64,000 bases of DNA from Limonium bicolor (Eukaryota > Streptophyta > Magnoliopsida > Caryophyllales > Plumbaginaceae), in NCBI GenBank assembly GCA_023374045.1, contig CM041782.1, positions 190,358,925 to 190,422,924 on the forward strand. The letters are read 5' to 3'. Below, piece after piece: positions 33,389-45,293 of this stretch. Position 1 is the first letter of the stretch, and each line of letters opens with the position of its first letter. The position numbers and the translations under genes are program-made. The notes beneath the pieces were generated by a model. It saw only the letters and a program-made list of their open reading frames with translations, made no database searches and had not been told where the DNA came from.

Positions 33389-36300
33389 GTTGTGCACTCG
33401 GAACGGGAGGTGCACTGAGTGTGCGCAATGACGCAGAAGCCGGTAAAAGCGGCACTATCCTCACCGGTACCTTTCCAGTCAATGGCGTGGACGCATCGAT
33501 CTTGTTCGACTCTGGAGCCTCACACACATTGTCTCGCTTTCATTTGCGAGGAGGCTAGGGTAGACGATGAAGAGATGCCTGACTTCCTAGTCACTCTCCC
33601 GTCGAAAGAGCGGATCAAGTGTACCCACTATCACCGAGATGCTATTGTACGAATCAAGGATGAAGAGTTTCTGATCGACATGATAGAGTTCGAGGGACTC
33701 GGATTCGATGTTATTGTGGGGATGAACTGGATGGAGCGGTATAAGGGTCGGATCCGATGTGCCGAGCATCATCTGCTTCTTCGGAGTTCGACTGGGATTA
33801 CAGTTTCATACCGCCAGAGGCCCAGGGAGCCTTCGACTCAGATTATCTCTGCTATGTCTATGTATCGTGAGTTGCGAAGAAAGAGTGATGTGTACCTCTG
33901 CTATGTCCAAGACATAGAGAGAGATCCGGAGTTTAGCCCAGATGTGCCGGTAGTGTCGGAGTTTCCTGATGTCTTTCTTAAGGAACTGCCGGGCATGCCG
34001 CCAGCACGGACAGTGGAGTTTGAGATTGAATTGGTGCCGGGAACCGGACCAATAGCGAAGGCGCCCTACCGTATGGCTCCAGCTGAAATGATAGAGCTCA
34101 AAGAGCAGCTGAGAGATCTACTCGACAAGGGATTCATACGCCCGCGTTTTAATCATGGGGAGCGCTGGTCCTCTTTGTGAAGAAGAAGGACGGTAGCCTC
34201 CGCCTCTGCATTGACTACAGAGAGCTGAATGCAGTAACGGTGAAGAACCGTTATCCTTTACCACGCATTGATGATTTATTCGACCAGTTGAAAGGAGCAT
34301 CAGTATTCTCCAAGATCGACTTACGATCTGGTTACCACCAGATTGCTATTCGAGAGGGCGACATTGAGAAGACCGCATTCCGAACGAGATACGGTCACTA
34401 CGAGTTCACAGTTATGCCGTTTGGTTTATCCAATGCACCAGCCAAGTTTATGGACTTAATGAACCACTTGTTCCGAGATCAGTTGGACAAGTTAGTGGTA
34501 GTCTTCATCGACGATATTCTTGTATATTCCAAGTCAAGGGGTAAGCATGAAAGCCACCAGATATGTGTGTTGCAAACGTTGAGGCAGAACCAGTTGTATG
34601 CCAAATTCTCTAAGTGTGAATTCTGGTTGAACCAAGTTTCATTCCTTGGTCATGTTATTTCAGAGGCTGGGATCGCTATTGATCCGGCCAAGATAGATGC
34701 AGTGCGCACCTGGCCTAGACCGAAGACTGTTACCGACATCAGGAGCTTCCTCGGTCTAGAAGGATATTACAAGAGATTTGTGAAAGACTTCTCCAGTGTC
34801 TCGAAGCCGATGACCTCCTTAATGAAGAAGGATGCACCATTCGAGTGGACAGAAGACTGTGACAGTTCCTTCCAGAGTCTTAAGGACGCTCTGACATCTG
34901 CACCAGTCCTGACTATGCCAGACGGTACAGATGGTTTCGAGGTCTACTGCGACGCATCCGGAAGAGGTATGGGTTGTGTATTGATGCAACACGGGAAGGT
35001 CGTAGCATACGCCTCCCGCAGCTGAAGAAGCATGAAGAGAACTACCCTACCCACGACTTAGAATTAGTGCCATTATCTTCGCTTTGAAGATATGGCGACA
35101 TCATTTGTATGGGGTAAACGTGACAATTTATTCTGACCACAAGAGTTTGAAGTACTTGTTCACTCAGAAAGAGTTGAACATGAGGCAAAGAAGGTGGGTC
35201 GAGTTTCTAAACGAGTACGACATCAACCTGCAGTACAAAGAGGGTAAGGCAAATGTGGTAGCTGACGCACTGAGTCACCGAGCACACTCTCTCCATTCGC
35301 TAGTCTCTTATTCTAGCTTGGTTGAAGCGGTGCGGAGTGCTCAGATGTCGGATCAGTACATGTTAGAAATCAGGCAGAAGCTTATGGATGGCACATTCGA
35401 GGGTCAGAAGTATTTTCCGACTCCACGATGATGACCTGATTAGGCTTAATGGCCGACTGTGTATTCCGAGGAGTAGCGTTGAGCTGAAGGAGCACATACT
35501 GAGTGAATCCCACTGTTCTACTACTTCAATTCACCCCGGAGCTTCAAAGATGTATAAGGACATGAAACGATATTTTTGGTGGACTGGAATGAAAAAGGAT
35601 GTGAATGACTATGTGGTAAGGTGTCTCACTTGTCAGAAAGTCAAGTTTGAGCATTGGTCAGTCAAGTTTCATGAGCGGGCTGGCCTGGTGGTATGGTGCA
35701 GCCAATGCCAGTGCCAGAGTGGAAGTTCCATGACATTTCCATGGACTTCATAGTGGGGCTTCCGCCTACAAGGGGAGGTCTGAATATGATTTGGGTCGTT
35801 GTTGACCGACTGACCAAGGTGGCCCGATTCATACCGATGAAGGACACTTGGAAAGTGGCAAAGCTAGTAGAGCTCTTCGACAGAGAGATTGTACGACACC
35901 ATGGGGTATCAAAGACTCGTGTCTGATAGGGATACCATATTCCTCTCGAGGTACTGGAGAACGACACGGGAAGCGCTTGGTACTGAACTGAAGTTGAGTA
36001 CGACGTTCCACCCTCAGACAGATGGTCAGAGTGAGTGCACCATCCAGACGCTCGAGGATATGTTACGTGCATGTGCACTTGACTTTCAGACCAGCTGGAT
36101 TGATTAGTTACATCTGATCGAGTTTAGCTACAACAACAGTTACCATGCATCGATCAAGATGTTTCCCTTCCAGGCCTTGTACGACAGACCATGCCGCACG
36201 CCATTATGCTGGGATGAGTCGAGTGAGACGGTCATTATAGGACACAAATATCTAGAGCAAGTACAAGCAGAAGTACGCTAGATCCGAGCTAACATGAAGG

Positions 36301-36696
36301 CAGCTTGGGACAGGCAGAAGTTATACGCGGATGTGCGACGACGTGACCTAGAGTTCGCTGTGGGCGACCAGGTATTTCTCAGAGTTTCCCCCATGAAGGG
36401 AGTGTTTCGTTTTGCCAACTGAGCTGGGCAAGGTACATGATGTATTTCATGTGTCTCAGTTGAAGAAGTATATATCTCATCCGTCTCATGTACTTCAGCC
36501 CGAAAGGCTAACGTTAGAGCCGACCATGCGATCAGTGGAGACTCTCGTACGGATTTTAAACACTAAGACTCGAGACACTCGCCATAAGTCTGTAAGACTT
36601 GTGAAGGTCCTCTGGTCTAACCAGGAAGTCGAGGAGGCCACTTGGGAGCTGGAAGATAAAATGATGGTGAAGTACCTGTTACTGTTTACTACTTAG
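33389..36696 (+). pseudogene. Pol: protease, reverse transcriptase, RNase H, integrase, chromodomain (decayed)
   Basis: Protease ILFDSGASHT (active Asp 33508). Linker and RT palm from about 33900: [34 protein letters not shown], and FIDD at 34504-34515. RNase [14 protein letters not shown] and [11 protein letters not shown] to ADALSH. Integrase HHCC zinc region (HPGASKMYKDM ... CLTCQKVK), core [14 protein letters not shown] and HPQTDGQSE. Chromodomain-like end VRLVKVLWSNQEVEEATWEL. Frame changes or stops occur near 33553, 34165, 35025, 35410, 35660, 35926, 36105, 36280 and 36420. It is therefore non-functional here, although the catalytic motifs remain readable. Confidence 0.92.
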
Positions 36697-36963
36697 TATT
36701 TGTATGTATAGGGTACGGGGCGTACCCCTTTTTAAGAGGGGTAGAGCCGTTTCGGTTATGTATGTACGCCATGTATTGAAATACATTGTCTATGTTGTTA
36801 TGTTATAGACCTTTGAGTCCAAAATGATGTTTGTGTACCGGGATGGGACCTTGAGCCCGATGTTATGTAAGTATGTTTGTTATGAAAGTATTGTTTAATA
36901 AGTAAACCCCGTGTTCTGATTTAAGAGGCATGGGAAGTGTGAACTTTGGGGACAAAGTCCTTT

Positions 36964-36976
36964 TAAGGGGGTAGAT
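36964..36976 (+). promoter_or_regulatory. Polypurine tract of the chromovirus
   Basis: TAAGGGGGTAGAT directly before the 3' LTR; nearly the same as the LARD-like element's tract. Confidence 0.8.
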
Positions 36977-39900
36977 TGAAAAACCCCAAACCTTTATATG
37001 TTATTTAAAAATTTTAATTATGGTATATTAAGGCTAAAAAGTGCCTTAGAAACAGTAGTGAACAACTTAAGCCATAGAAATACAATAAAGTACCATAAAG
37101 GCAATTAGAGCAAAAATGTCCTCTAAGCTTGGGATAACCTTGGTTAAGACTCTAAGAGCCTACCAAGACCTTATTTACATATTAATGAACATGTTAAACC
37201 AATTACTAAAGAAAACCAAGCTATAAAACAAGTTAACACTTTGAAAAATTGTCTTAGAAATGGGTTTTAAGTGGCTAAATGCCCATCATTACTCTTTAAT
37301 CAACATGTGTACTAATTAGTATCATATTAGGAAGTCCTAAATCAATGGGAAACCAAATTTTCACAATTATGTGCACTAATTTGTGAATAGTGCTCAAATA
37401 GTGCTAGTTTAAGACATTAGTCAATATAAGTCAACTAAATGGTCAACAAAGACCATAAATATCCTAGTACTAAAGAGGGGGGCCGGTTTTTAAGTGTGAC
37501 TCACCACACTTAGCTAATTAGAATAAGGAAGAAAGATTGATAAAGCAAAAGTACTATTTGCTTTAAGCTTATAATATCTTAACAAGTAAACCTCTCACCT
37601 CACTTTCTCATTTCCCTCTTGTTTCCCACCGTCGTCAACCTCCATCCTCCTCTTCTCCATCGGTTTTGCTACACCTAGCCATACCATTCTCTATCTCCTT
37701 ATGCTTACAACTCCTAGCTCCATGCTCCAAATTAATTCCAAGACCACCATTCTCTTAGTTTGATCAAGCTCTACAATTTGTCTTTTCAAATCATCAAAAA
37801 CTCCATTTTGGTGCCAAGAGGAATCACCATTGAAGGAGCTTGAACTCATCTCTTTCACCTTGTTGATCACTTTTGCTTCAAGGTAAGGAAAACCAAAGAA
37901 AAACTTCATTTCCTCTCATTTTTGTATGGGACCAAGAATCACCTAGTAATGGTGTTTCCTCTTGCTTTTGTTTAGCTTCATGTCAAACTTCAAAGGGCTA
38001 GGTGGAGTCCTATCTTGCTACTTAATCCAATACTCATTCAATTCCAAGGTAAATTGCTATTTTAATGTTTAAAACACTTATGTAAAACTAGGGTTTTTAT
38101 ATGAGTTTAAGTATGAATCTTAAACCTCATTACCCTTATATGTGTGTGTGGATAGAAGGTTGACAAGTGATCAAGTTCCTTGCTAAGCTTCAATCCAAGA
38201 AAACTTGAAGAAAATAAGTAAATAACCTAACCTAATGTGGTTTAATGTATCTTAGGAAATTGAGTTTTAAATGCTCAATAAACTACCTAAGGAGCCAATG
38301 GTAAATGAGCTAGAAAATTATCCTCAAGGAGGTTATTAAGGACATATGTGATGATGTGTGCATTTGCAGGTCAAAGGCAAATATAATGTGGGAAATTCAG
38401 TGTTTAAGATTTATGCGATTTAAGGGCCTAAGAGCCATGTTATTTAAGGGCCTAAGCTCCAAGCAATTTAAATTATGCACTATATTGTGATGTAGTGTAG
38501 TTTAAGGTTTAGTTGTGAGTAAAGAACATTCTTATGTGGATAAATGTTCTTGATTGTTTAAAGGTGAAACCTTGTGTTTTGGGTGTAAGAAAGTGCTAGC
38601 AAAGCTATGTCAAATTTGGGTAAGAAGCAAGAAGTTTAGGTGCTTAAAGGAAGTTTAGTGACCTAGGTTGTGCTAGGAAGTGTTAAGGGTTGATTTGATG
38701 AAAGAAAAAGGGAATTTAAGTGTTCATAAGCATTAAAATGATTTAGACTTGTTTTGGAGGATTTGGTGTGGAAATTAGTGATTTGAGATACACCAAAGTC
38801 ATGATGGGAAGATATCTAGGACTTGTGCTAACTTGGGTAAACAAGGAAAGAATAATGTCTTGTAAAGAAGGAAGTTTGAACTTGGGAAAGAAGTCTTGAG
38901 AAGTTGGGTAAGGAGGTCTTAGTGAGGAATAATGCTTTTGGAGGAATTGTAGTGGTAATAAGGAAACAATTTGGTTAGTTGAGATTTTAGGCACGGTATA
39001 CCATTTAGGAACTTAAGGAAAAACATTACAAGTGTTAGGAAATTTGAAAGGAATTGAGTAAGTGTTTAAGGAGTTTAGAAGTGAGTTAGAAAATGACTTT
39101 GGTGGATGTTATATGAAGGTTTAAGTGTGCCAAATGATGTTAGAACACATTAGAGGCTTGAGGAAAAGTTTGGAGAAAGTTTGACAAGTTTTGGGAAGTT
39201 TCTGCAGTCGACCGACCCAGGGGACCGACCCTGGCTGGGTCGGTCAGACTGTAATAAGGCAACAGGAATGTTTCTGTAATCGACCGACCTAGGGGTTGGG
39301 TCGGTCGTGTGGGTCGGTCGGGCTAAAATCAAAGAACAAAAATGCTTCTGTAATAGACCGACCCACCAGGTCGATCGGAGTAGAATTTTCAAACCCGGAA
39401 TTGTTACAGGAATGGACCAACCTAGGGGTTGGATCGGTCGTTGGGTCGGTCGACCCATACTTGTAAAAAAAAACAGAAAAGGAATGTGACTTATGTAGTG
39501 AACCCTAGTGGGTATAATGAGGATAACCAAGTGTAAGTTTAATTGTAAAACATGTCATGTGAATATGTAAAATACTTAGTAAATTGAAAGTTAAATAAGG
39601 TAATTAACCGACCTTATTAATTATGTATAGGAGTTACATTCGGTGGAACTCGAACGCAGCAGGGACCAAGGTATGGTTTTCTTGCAGTCTGTTGCCTACC
39701 GGTTTACACCGGCTTGTGTGTTGTTTGTTTTTCTGTGTGTTTATGACCTTGTAAGACTTAAGACATGAAGTGAGTTTACCGTCATTGTTATTATTGAAAC
39801 GTTCTAACCACGTATGTATGAGCTAATTGTGGTTTGTGTTGTTAAACTATGTCTCATCTCCCTTGTGTGTCTAACTGGACCTAAACACCTACTTGTGAAT

Positions 39901-40830
39901 TAATGTATTAAGTTCCAACAATGGGACTTCTAACAAGTGTTAACCGGGAGTGAGGAGTCCGGTCGTTCCGGCCACGCGTGTGAGTACGGGGGTCGATATC
40001 TGTATCAGGTTCAACTCTCTCTCTTATGTTATGGTTGTTTTCCTTCTTGGTTTCCAATCACCCTTTAGCTTAACCAAGGCTATTCTACTGACTCACGTCA
40101 GACCAGGGGGCATACTATGTACGGTGTGCTTGGAACACATATTCCGACGCACCTTGGGTTAAGTTATTTGTTCATCTAACAGGACGGTAACGAATTATGT
40201 AACGAGCTTAGCATGAGTTTGACATCATTCTCAAGCCTCTCCAAGTGGATTAACTATGTTTGGTTCGGTTCCTAAGTAGAACCGTTCCTGTTATGTTATG
40301 CGTTAATGTTTGTGATGCAATCCTCATTGCTACGTTATGTAAGTTATATGTTAAAAATCAATGCCATGTTATCATGACAATTGGTTGCGTGTACCCCGGT
40401 AGCCGACGGGCTGCACACGTTAGCCATACCAGCCATGGGTTGCTGAGCCCCTTTGGGGCACCATACTTTATTTTGCAGGATGAGGATCGAGGAAGCAGAG
40501 TGGCTCTAGACCTAGGCGTTATGAAGTACTTTTGATAGTTTTGGATGTTGTTCTCGGGATGCGCCTGTGCTCCCGTGGTGATATATTTTGGGTTGACAGT
40601 TATACAGTTATGGTTGTAAATATTAATACTCGGTATAGTTGGCTGTATTTGTGGTTTTAGTACTACGCTCGGGAGTCTGTGCATCAGACCGATACGATTG
40701 TATGTATTCTGCCTTGTTAGCCACGTGGGTGGCTAACGGCGTGTAACACCAACTCGTTTAGTTATCGTTAAGTTTTATTTTTCCGCTGCAGTTTCGGTTT
40801 GTTGTTTAAGTTTACAGTAGGGGTGTTATA
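36977..40830 (+). repeat. 3' LTR of the chromovirus
   Basis: 3854 bp, aligned with 26813-30645 throughout with scattered substitutions and short indels. It ends TGTTATA, the final CA having changed to TA. Open frames inside it are not genes. Confidence 0.92.
39208..39454. repeat. Palindrome cluster in 3' LTR (CGACCGACC / GGTCGGTCG)
   Basis: Same cassette as 29041-29276; it carries an extra CGACCCAGGGGAC block, so the copies differ by indel. Confidence 0.85.
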
Positions 40831-40835
40831 GGTAC

Positions 40836-41317
40836 CCATACCACTACTCGTAGTATAGAGATGCCCATCCCGAAAAGATGGGATTAAGGTCGTACCAATT
40901 CCAAACCAGGGCTTCACCTCTGACAAAACCGAACAACAACGCTTCTCTCATATTATTCCCTCCACACTGCCTTCCTTTTTCGACTTACCTTTCACCACCT
41001 CGGGACACAACTGCGTCGCATTAAATGAGGCTTCCGACATCCCTTTACCAACTGCAACATCATGACTCTTCCCATGCCAAGCACACACACGAAAGAATCA
41101 CGCCGATTGGAATCATCGTAAGAAACAAAGCATATAATTTCAAGTTTTGAAAGAGCCGTCCACCACCACCTCAATCTCACCAAAAATCTCGGGCCGTCGA
41201 ATAAGATCTCCATCTTTAATATCCATCACAAACTCAGACTTGGGCCCATTGCATAGGAGTACCGCCCTGGTCAGATGGCTAGATTCCTACAAGCTTCAAA
41301 CCATAATCTTTAGGCTT
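40836..41317. other. Retroposon interior next to the chromovirus
   Basis: Minus-strand continuation of the split retroposon; frames are broken and no domain is recognised. Confidence 0.4.
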
Positions 41318-42014
41318 CTATGAAATACCACACCTACTTTCTTCTTCTTTGAGCAGTCTCCTACTTCCATTTCTTGACGGATATTTAGCCCTTCGAGCAA
41401 AAATCCTAAAGCTCATGAACAATCTCCCATGGAGCTTAACCACAGCCTTTTCCACCCTTGTTGCGCTCTTGAGCTTAGTTAAGGCAAAAGCCAACGAATT
41501 ATTGTGGCGGGGCTTTTTGGATAAGAAGATATCAACAATATCGGCACCCATCCGTAGGAACCACCGAATGGACTCTTTCATCGCTCTCCATCTACCTCCC
41601 TGCTAATATTACCAAAAAACAGAGTACAACCATCCTCATCAACACCCGCATCCTTCTTATTTCCTACCATGCGACGCTGGGAAGAAGTGTACTGGTTCAA
41701 CCCGCTAACTTGCCATGACTCCTAGAGCGGGATTTCACCCGACACACCGCTACGCTTGGGAGAAGAATTCACTTTATCACGCCACCGATGAGCTAGACTG
41801 TCTCCGCGACCGCGTCCTCCTCCTAGAAAAACTCCTCTGAGAATGCCTCCTCCTGAAACATCTCTGAGAGATAGAAACTGGGGCATCACCATCTCCTTGC
41901 GCTCCTCTGGTATCGATCTGGCTTGTACGAGCTAAAACCCACCGCTCTCGAGACCTCTCACCACCTCTCCTCTCCCGACCTTTCCTCTCTTGATCTCTCA
42001 TCTCCTTACTCATT
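41318..42014 (-). pseudogene. Arg/Ser-rich RRM-like protein (LINE ORF1 type), broken
   Basis: From ATG near 42014 an Arg/Ser-rich stretch (RRRHSQRSFSRRRTRSRRQS) runs to a TGA near 41778. Further on in other frames are CTLFFGN (RNP2-like), LAFALTKL (RNP1-like) and KLHGRLFMSFRIFARRAKYP, the order and spacing of an RRM. In-frame stops and at least one shift (near 41570-41580) break it. RRM-type ORF1 proteins occur in many plant LINEs, and SR-type splicing factors are the alternative source. Confidence 0.5.
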
Positions 42015-42049
42015 ATGGTTCCAGTGTATTTAAGGTGCAAGCAAGCTAG

Positions 42050-43891
42050 CAAGCAAGTAGGACATTTTAAGCATGAGGTGTCTAGGACCAATAGGAGCCT
42101 TACACCTAAGCAAGCAAGTAGAAGGTGGCAACACCTCATTGGTTCTCATTTTGGATGAATTACAACCATGCACCCTTTTCCTCCATCGTAAGTAATCTGA
42201 CTTTCTAAGCTAGTTATATGGTCTAATGAGCTTAAAGTAGACTAATAAGGACAAGGTAGCCGTTCCCACCTTTATCCATTCAGCCATGGCTTGTCAAGTT
42301 GCTATTAGGCCACATTTAGGTTCAATAGGAGCAATGCACACCAAAGGCTGCCGCCCTTACCCTCCTAAGCAGCTCCATGTGTTGTCATCTTCATGTTAAA
42401 CCTTAATCAAGAACAATTAGGATGGAGCAAGTTGCACCACACAAGACCTTACCTACTTAGGAAGGAAAGTGACTAAGTTAGCTCCCTTGCCTATATAAAA
42501 CGACCAACACCCTCCCTCCAACACTCCATACACCCCTCTAAAACACTCCATTCAGCTCTAAAAACATCCATCTTCATTAAGAGAGAAAGAGATCAAGAGG
42601 AGAAGTAGATTATCTAGGAGAAAGAAGGGTCACCGAGAGCAAGGAAGGGGGAGAGAGTTATTACCTTCATCTTCTTCTAATCCTTAGGTAAGGTTGTTTC
42701 TGGTGTGTTGTTCATTCTTTCCTAGCCTATTCTTGGCCGAAAAACTAGAGGAGAAACGAAGGGAACTCACTCCATCTCCATGTCCATTCAAGGTGCTCTA
42801 AAGTTGTCTTAAGATGTTTTAACCTCTAGCAAGATTTCCAAGGTTTTTAGGAAGGTTTTGTTCACTTTTCTCTAAGGTAACTTCAATACTACCATCCCTT
42901 CTCAAACCTATGTGTTTTCAAGGGTTAGTATTCCTATATTAATCTTTCAAATTTGTAGTATTTTAGAGCATAAAAACCATGATGTTATAAATATATTTTC
43001 AAGAAGGAAAAATGGTCCTAGGTACCTTTGTTGTGTAGCCGAATGTTTAGGAGGTATGTTGTAGGGTTCTAATCATAATTTATGAGCTAATATAAGCTAG
43101 AAACTAATATAGATACTTGAAGTAATACTATGACCATAAGAAGTTAGGATTGGTTAATGGGTGAGTTCTTAAAGGAAATTATGTTTAAGATTTGTATTGG
43201 TTAATCTAAGTTGTAGGAAGTATTTTAAGTGTGTTGTTCAGTGGTAATAGGTTAAACTAGTCATAAACCACTCTAAATTAATATGACAGAGACTGTGAGA
43301 TTATACAAGTAAATACTCCTTAATCTAAGTGGGAGTCATGATTAGAGTTAGCCTAGGTTCTAAGACCTTAAGGCCGAATAAGTTACGAATTCTTGGCTAT
43401 GTTCTTAAGTATTAGAAATATCATTAAATAGATATAGATTATATCTAATTAAACAAATTTATTAAATCTGGTTAGTAGGACCACTAATATGATTGAATTG
43501 GTTAGGAATTAGTAGGATGAGCGTGACCTTATTGTAACACATGAAGTTATACTATGAAGTTGATATGGCTAAGTGTTGCTATTATAATTGAATTAGTTGT
43601 TGGTTTGCTGAATTAACATGTTTTTATTGAAAGATAAGAACTATGGTTGTGTAATATATCAAGTGGCCATGGTTTGGCCAGAAGTGTTGTTATGTTATGC
43701 TATGCTTTGTGATCTTTATTTAAGTTCTTATTATCAATTGCTTGACTGATATGGTGTGCTGTGTTATGCACTTGTTTATATTCTGACCTTGATTGATCTA
43801 TTAAGAGGTAAGAAGAACATGGAAATATGATTGAATTTGGAAGTGGAAATGATATGGCCATATTGGAACTTGGCACTTGTTGCCTTATTAT
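42050..43891 (+). repeat. Probable LTR fragment with TATA box
   Basis: Non-coding. CTATATAAAACG at about 42491 is followed by a pyrimidine-rich leader and then GGTAAGG-type donor sequence and long AT-rich non-coding DNA, the pattern seen in the other LTRs here. Neither terminus is visible, and the right end is cut by the inverted LTR at 43892. Family unassigned. Confidence 0.4.
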
Positions 43892-45293
43892 TGTAACACC
43901 CCAACCATAATCTCCACACTTAACCAATAATTGTAGCGGAAAACATAACTTAAACATTAACCAAAGTGGGCGGTGTTACACGCCGTTAGCCACCCACGTG
44001 GCTAACAAGGCTGTTACATACAAATGTATCGGTCTGACTACAAGAATCCCGAGCATAATTACAACCTTATAACTTACTTTTCAAAAAATCACAATATACC
44101 GAGTGTTAATGTACAAAAATCACCAATCTAATCCTACATTCACCAAAATATACGACCACGAGTGTACAAGCGCTACTCGGGTTCAATATCCAAAAATAAC
44201 AAAAGTAATCCTTCATACTCCATGCTAGAGCGAGTCCGCTTCTTCAATCATTCTCCTGAAAATAATATTGTGCCTCAAAGGGGCTCAGCAACCCTTGGCT
44301 GGTATGATTAACGTGCAGCCCGTCGGCTACCGGATACACACAACTACTTATAATAACATGGGGTTCATTTTAACAAAAAGCATACATAAACATAATAACA
44401 TACATTGCACAACATCAACATACATACAACATAACAGGATCGAATCGCTTGAGGAAACAAACCACATAAACGTTAGCCAAATTTTGTGAGCCTAGAGAAT
44501 GACTTCATTCTCATGTTAAGCTCGTTACATAACATGTTACTGTTTGGTTTATTGAACGTTTGTTTTACCCCAAGATGCGTTGGATATGGTGATCCAAACA
44601 CACCGTACATAAATTCCCCCTAGCCCCGAACTAAAGTCAAGGTAGGAGAGTCTCTTGTTAGACTCGTGGGAGATTGATTCCCAAGAAGGGAAACAATCAA
44701 ACATGGAGAGAGTCGAATCTGATTCAGATATCGACCCCCGTACATACACACGTGACCGGACACCCGAATTCCTCACCCCAAGGTATACAATGGTTAGAAT
44801 CCCCTTTATAAAACTTATCACATCGTCTGAGATTATAGTCAATCAAATTTGGTTAGTCACACCGGGGAGGAAATATATAACACACACAACAAGCACCAAT
44901 CGGTACATGAATAGCCATAGTTAGAACGTTCCGTAAGTTGAAACGTTAAAAGCCGAATACCGTTCTCTTACGTTTTCCTAACATTGGTTAGCTAACAGGT
45001 TAGCACGTATTCGAGGTTAGACGGTATCGGAAACATACACGCCACAATAAGGAATAACTGTAAACTCATTTCATGATTTAAATCTTACAAGGTCATAAAT
45101 ACTCCGAAAAACAAACAACACACAAGTCGGTGTAAAACGGTAGCAAACAGACTGCAAGAAAACCATACCTTGGTCTTTGTTGTGTTCGTTGGCCACCGAA
45201 TGCAGCTCCTATACACAATTAATCATGTCAGTTAATTATCGTACTTAACTCCTAATTAGCTAATTACTTCACTTAATTATGTTATATACTTTC
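43892..45293 (-). repeat. Inverted LTR fragment (3' 1.4 kb of a chromovirus-type LTR)
   Basis: Starts TGTAACACCCC, the complement of an LTR end. On the minus strand it follows the last 1.4 kb of the LTR at 26813-30645, including the AAGGGGCTCAGC hairpin (44273-44292), the G-box hairpin (43985-44006) and the phrase AGCCGACGGGCTGCACGTTA. It is cut at 45293 by the LTR that starts at 45294. Confidence 0.85.

Larger units (their letters stand above)
26813..40830 (+). mobile_element. Chromovirus (Ty3/gypsy, Tekay/Del-like) with an AlkB domain
   Basis: 5' LTR 26813-30645, PBS 30651-30662, gag from 30865, AlkB 32465-33204, protease to chromodomain 33389-36696, PPT 36964-36976, 3' LTR 36977-40830. 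A perfect 5-bp TSD GGTAC flanks it (26808-26812 and 40831-40835). Domain order PR-RT-RH-IN plus a C-terminal chromodomain and LTRs of about 3.8 kb fit the Tekay/Del chromovirus lineage. Small differences and indels between the LTRs, and many stops and shifts, mark an older, decayed copy. It sits in the LINE-like retroposon. Confidence 0.92.
25865..42038 (-). mobile_element. LINE-like or retrogene-derived retroposon, split by a chromovirus
   Basis: An 11-bp direct repeat AAGCAAGCTAG occurs at 25854-25864 and 42039-42049. On the minus strand the left end finishes in a short poly(A) (the T run at 25868-25877). Removing the 14.0-kb chromovirus and its duplicated GGTAC leaves about 2.15 kb. The start is an Arg/Ser-rich ORF from an ATG near 42014, followed by an RRM-like segment. 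No reverse transcriptase or endonuclease is seen, so it may be a non-autonomous LINE (ORF1 only) or a retrogene. The local sequence is itself rich in AAGCAAG, which weakens the TSD. Confidence 0.5.
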
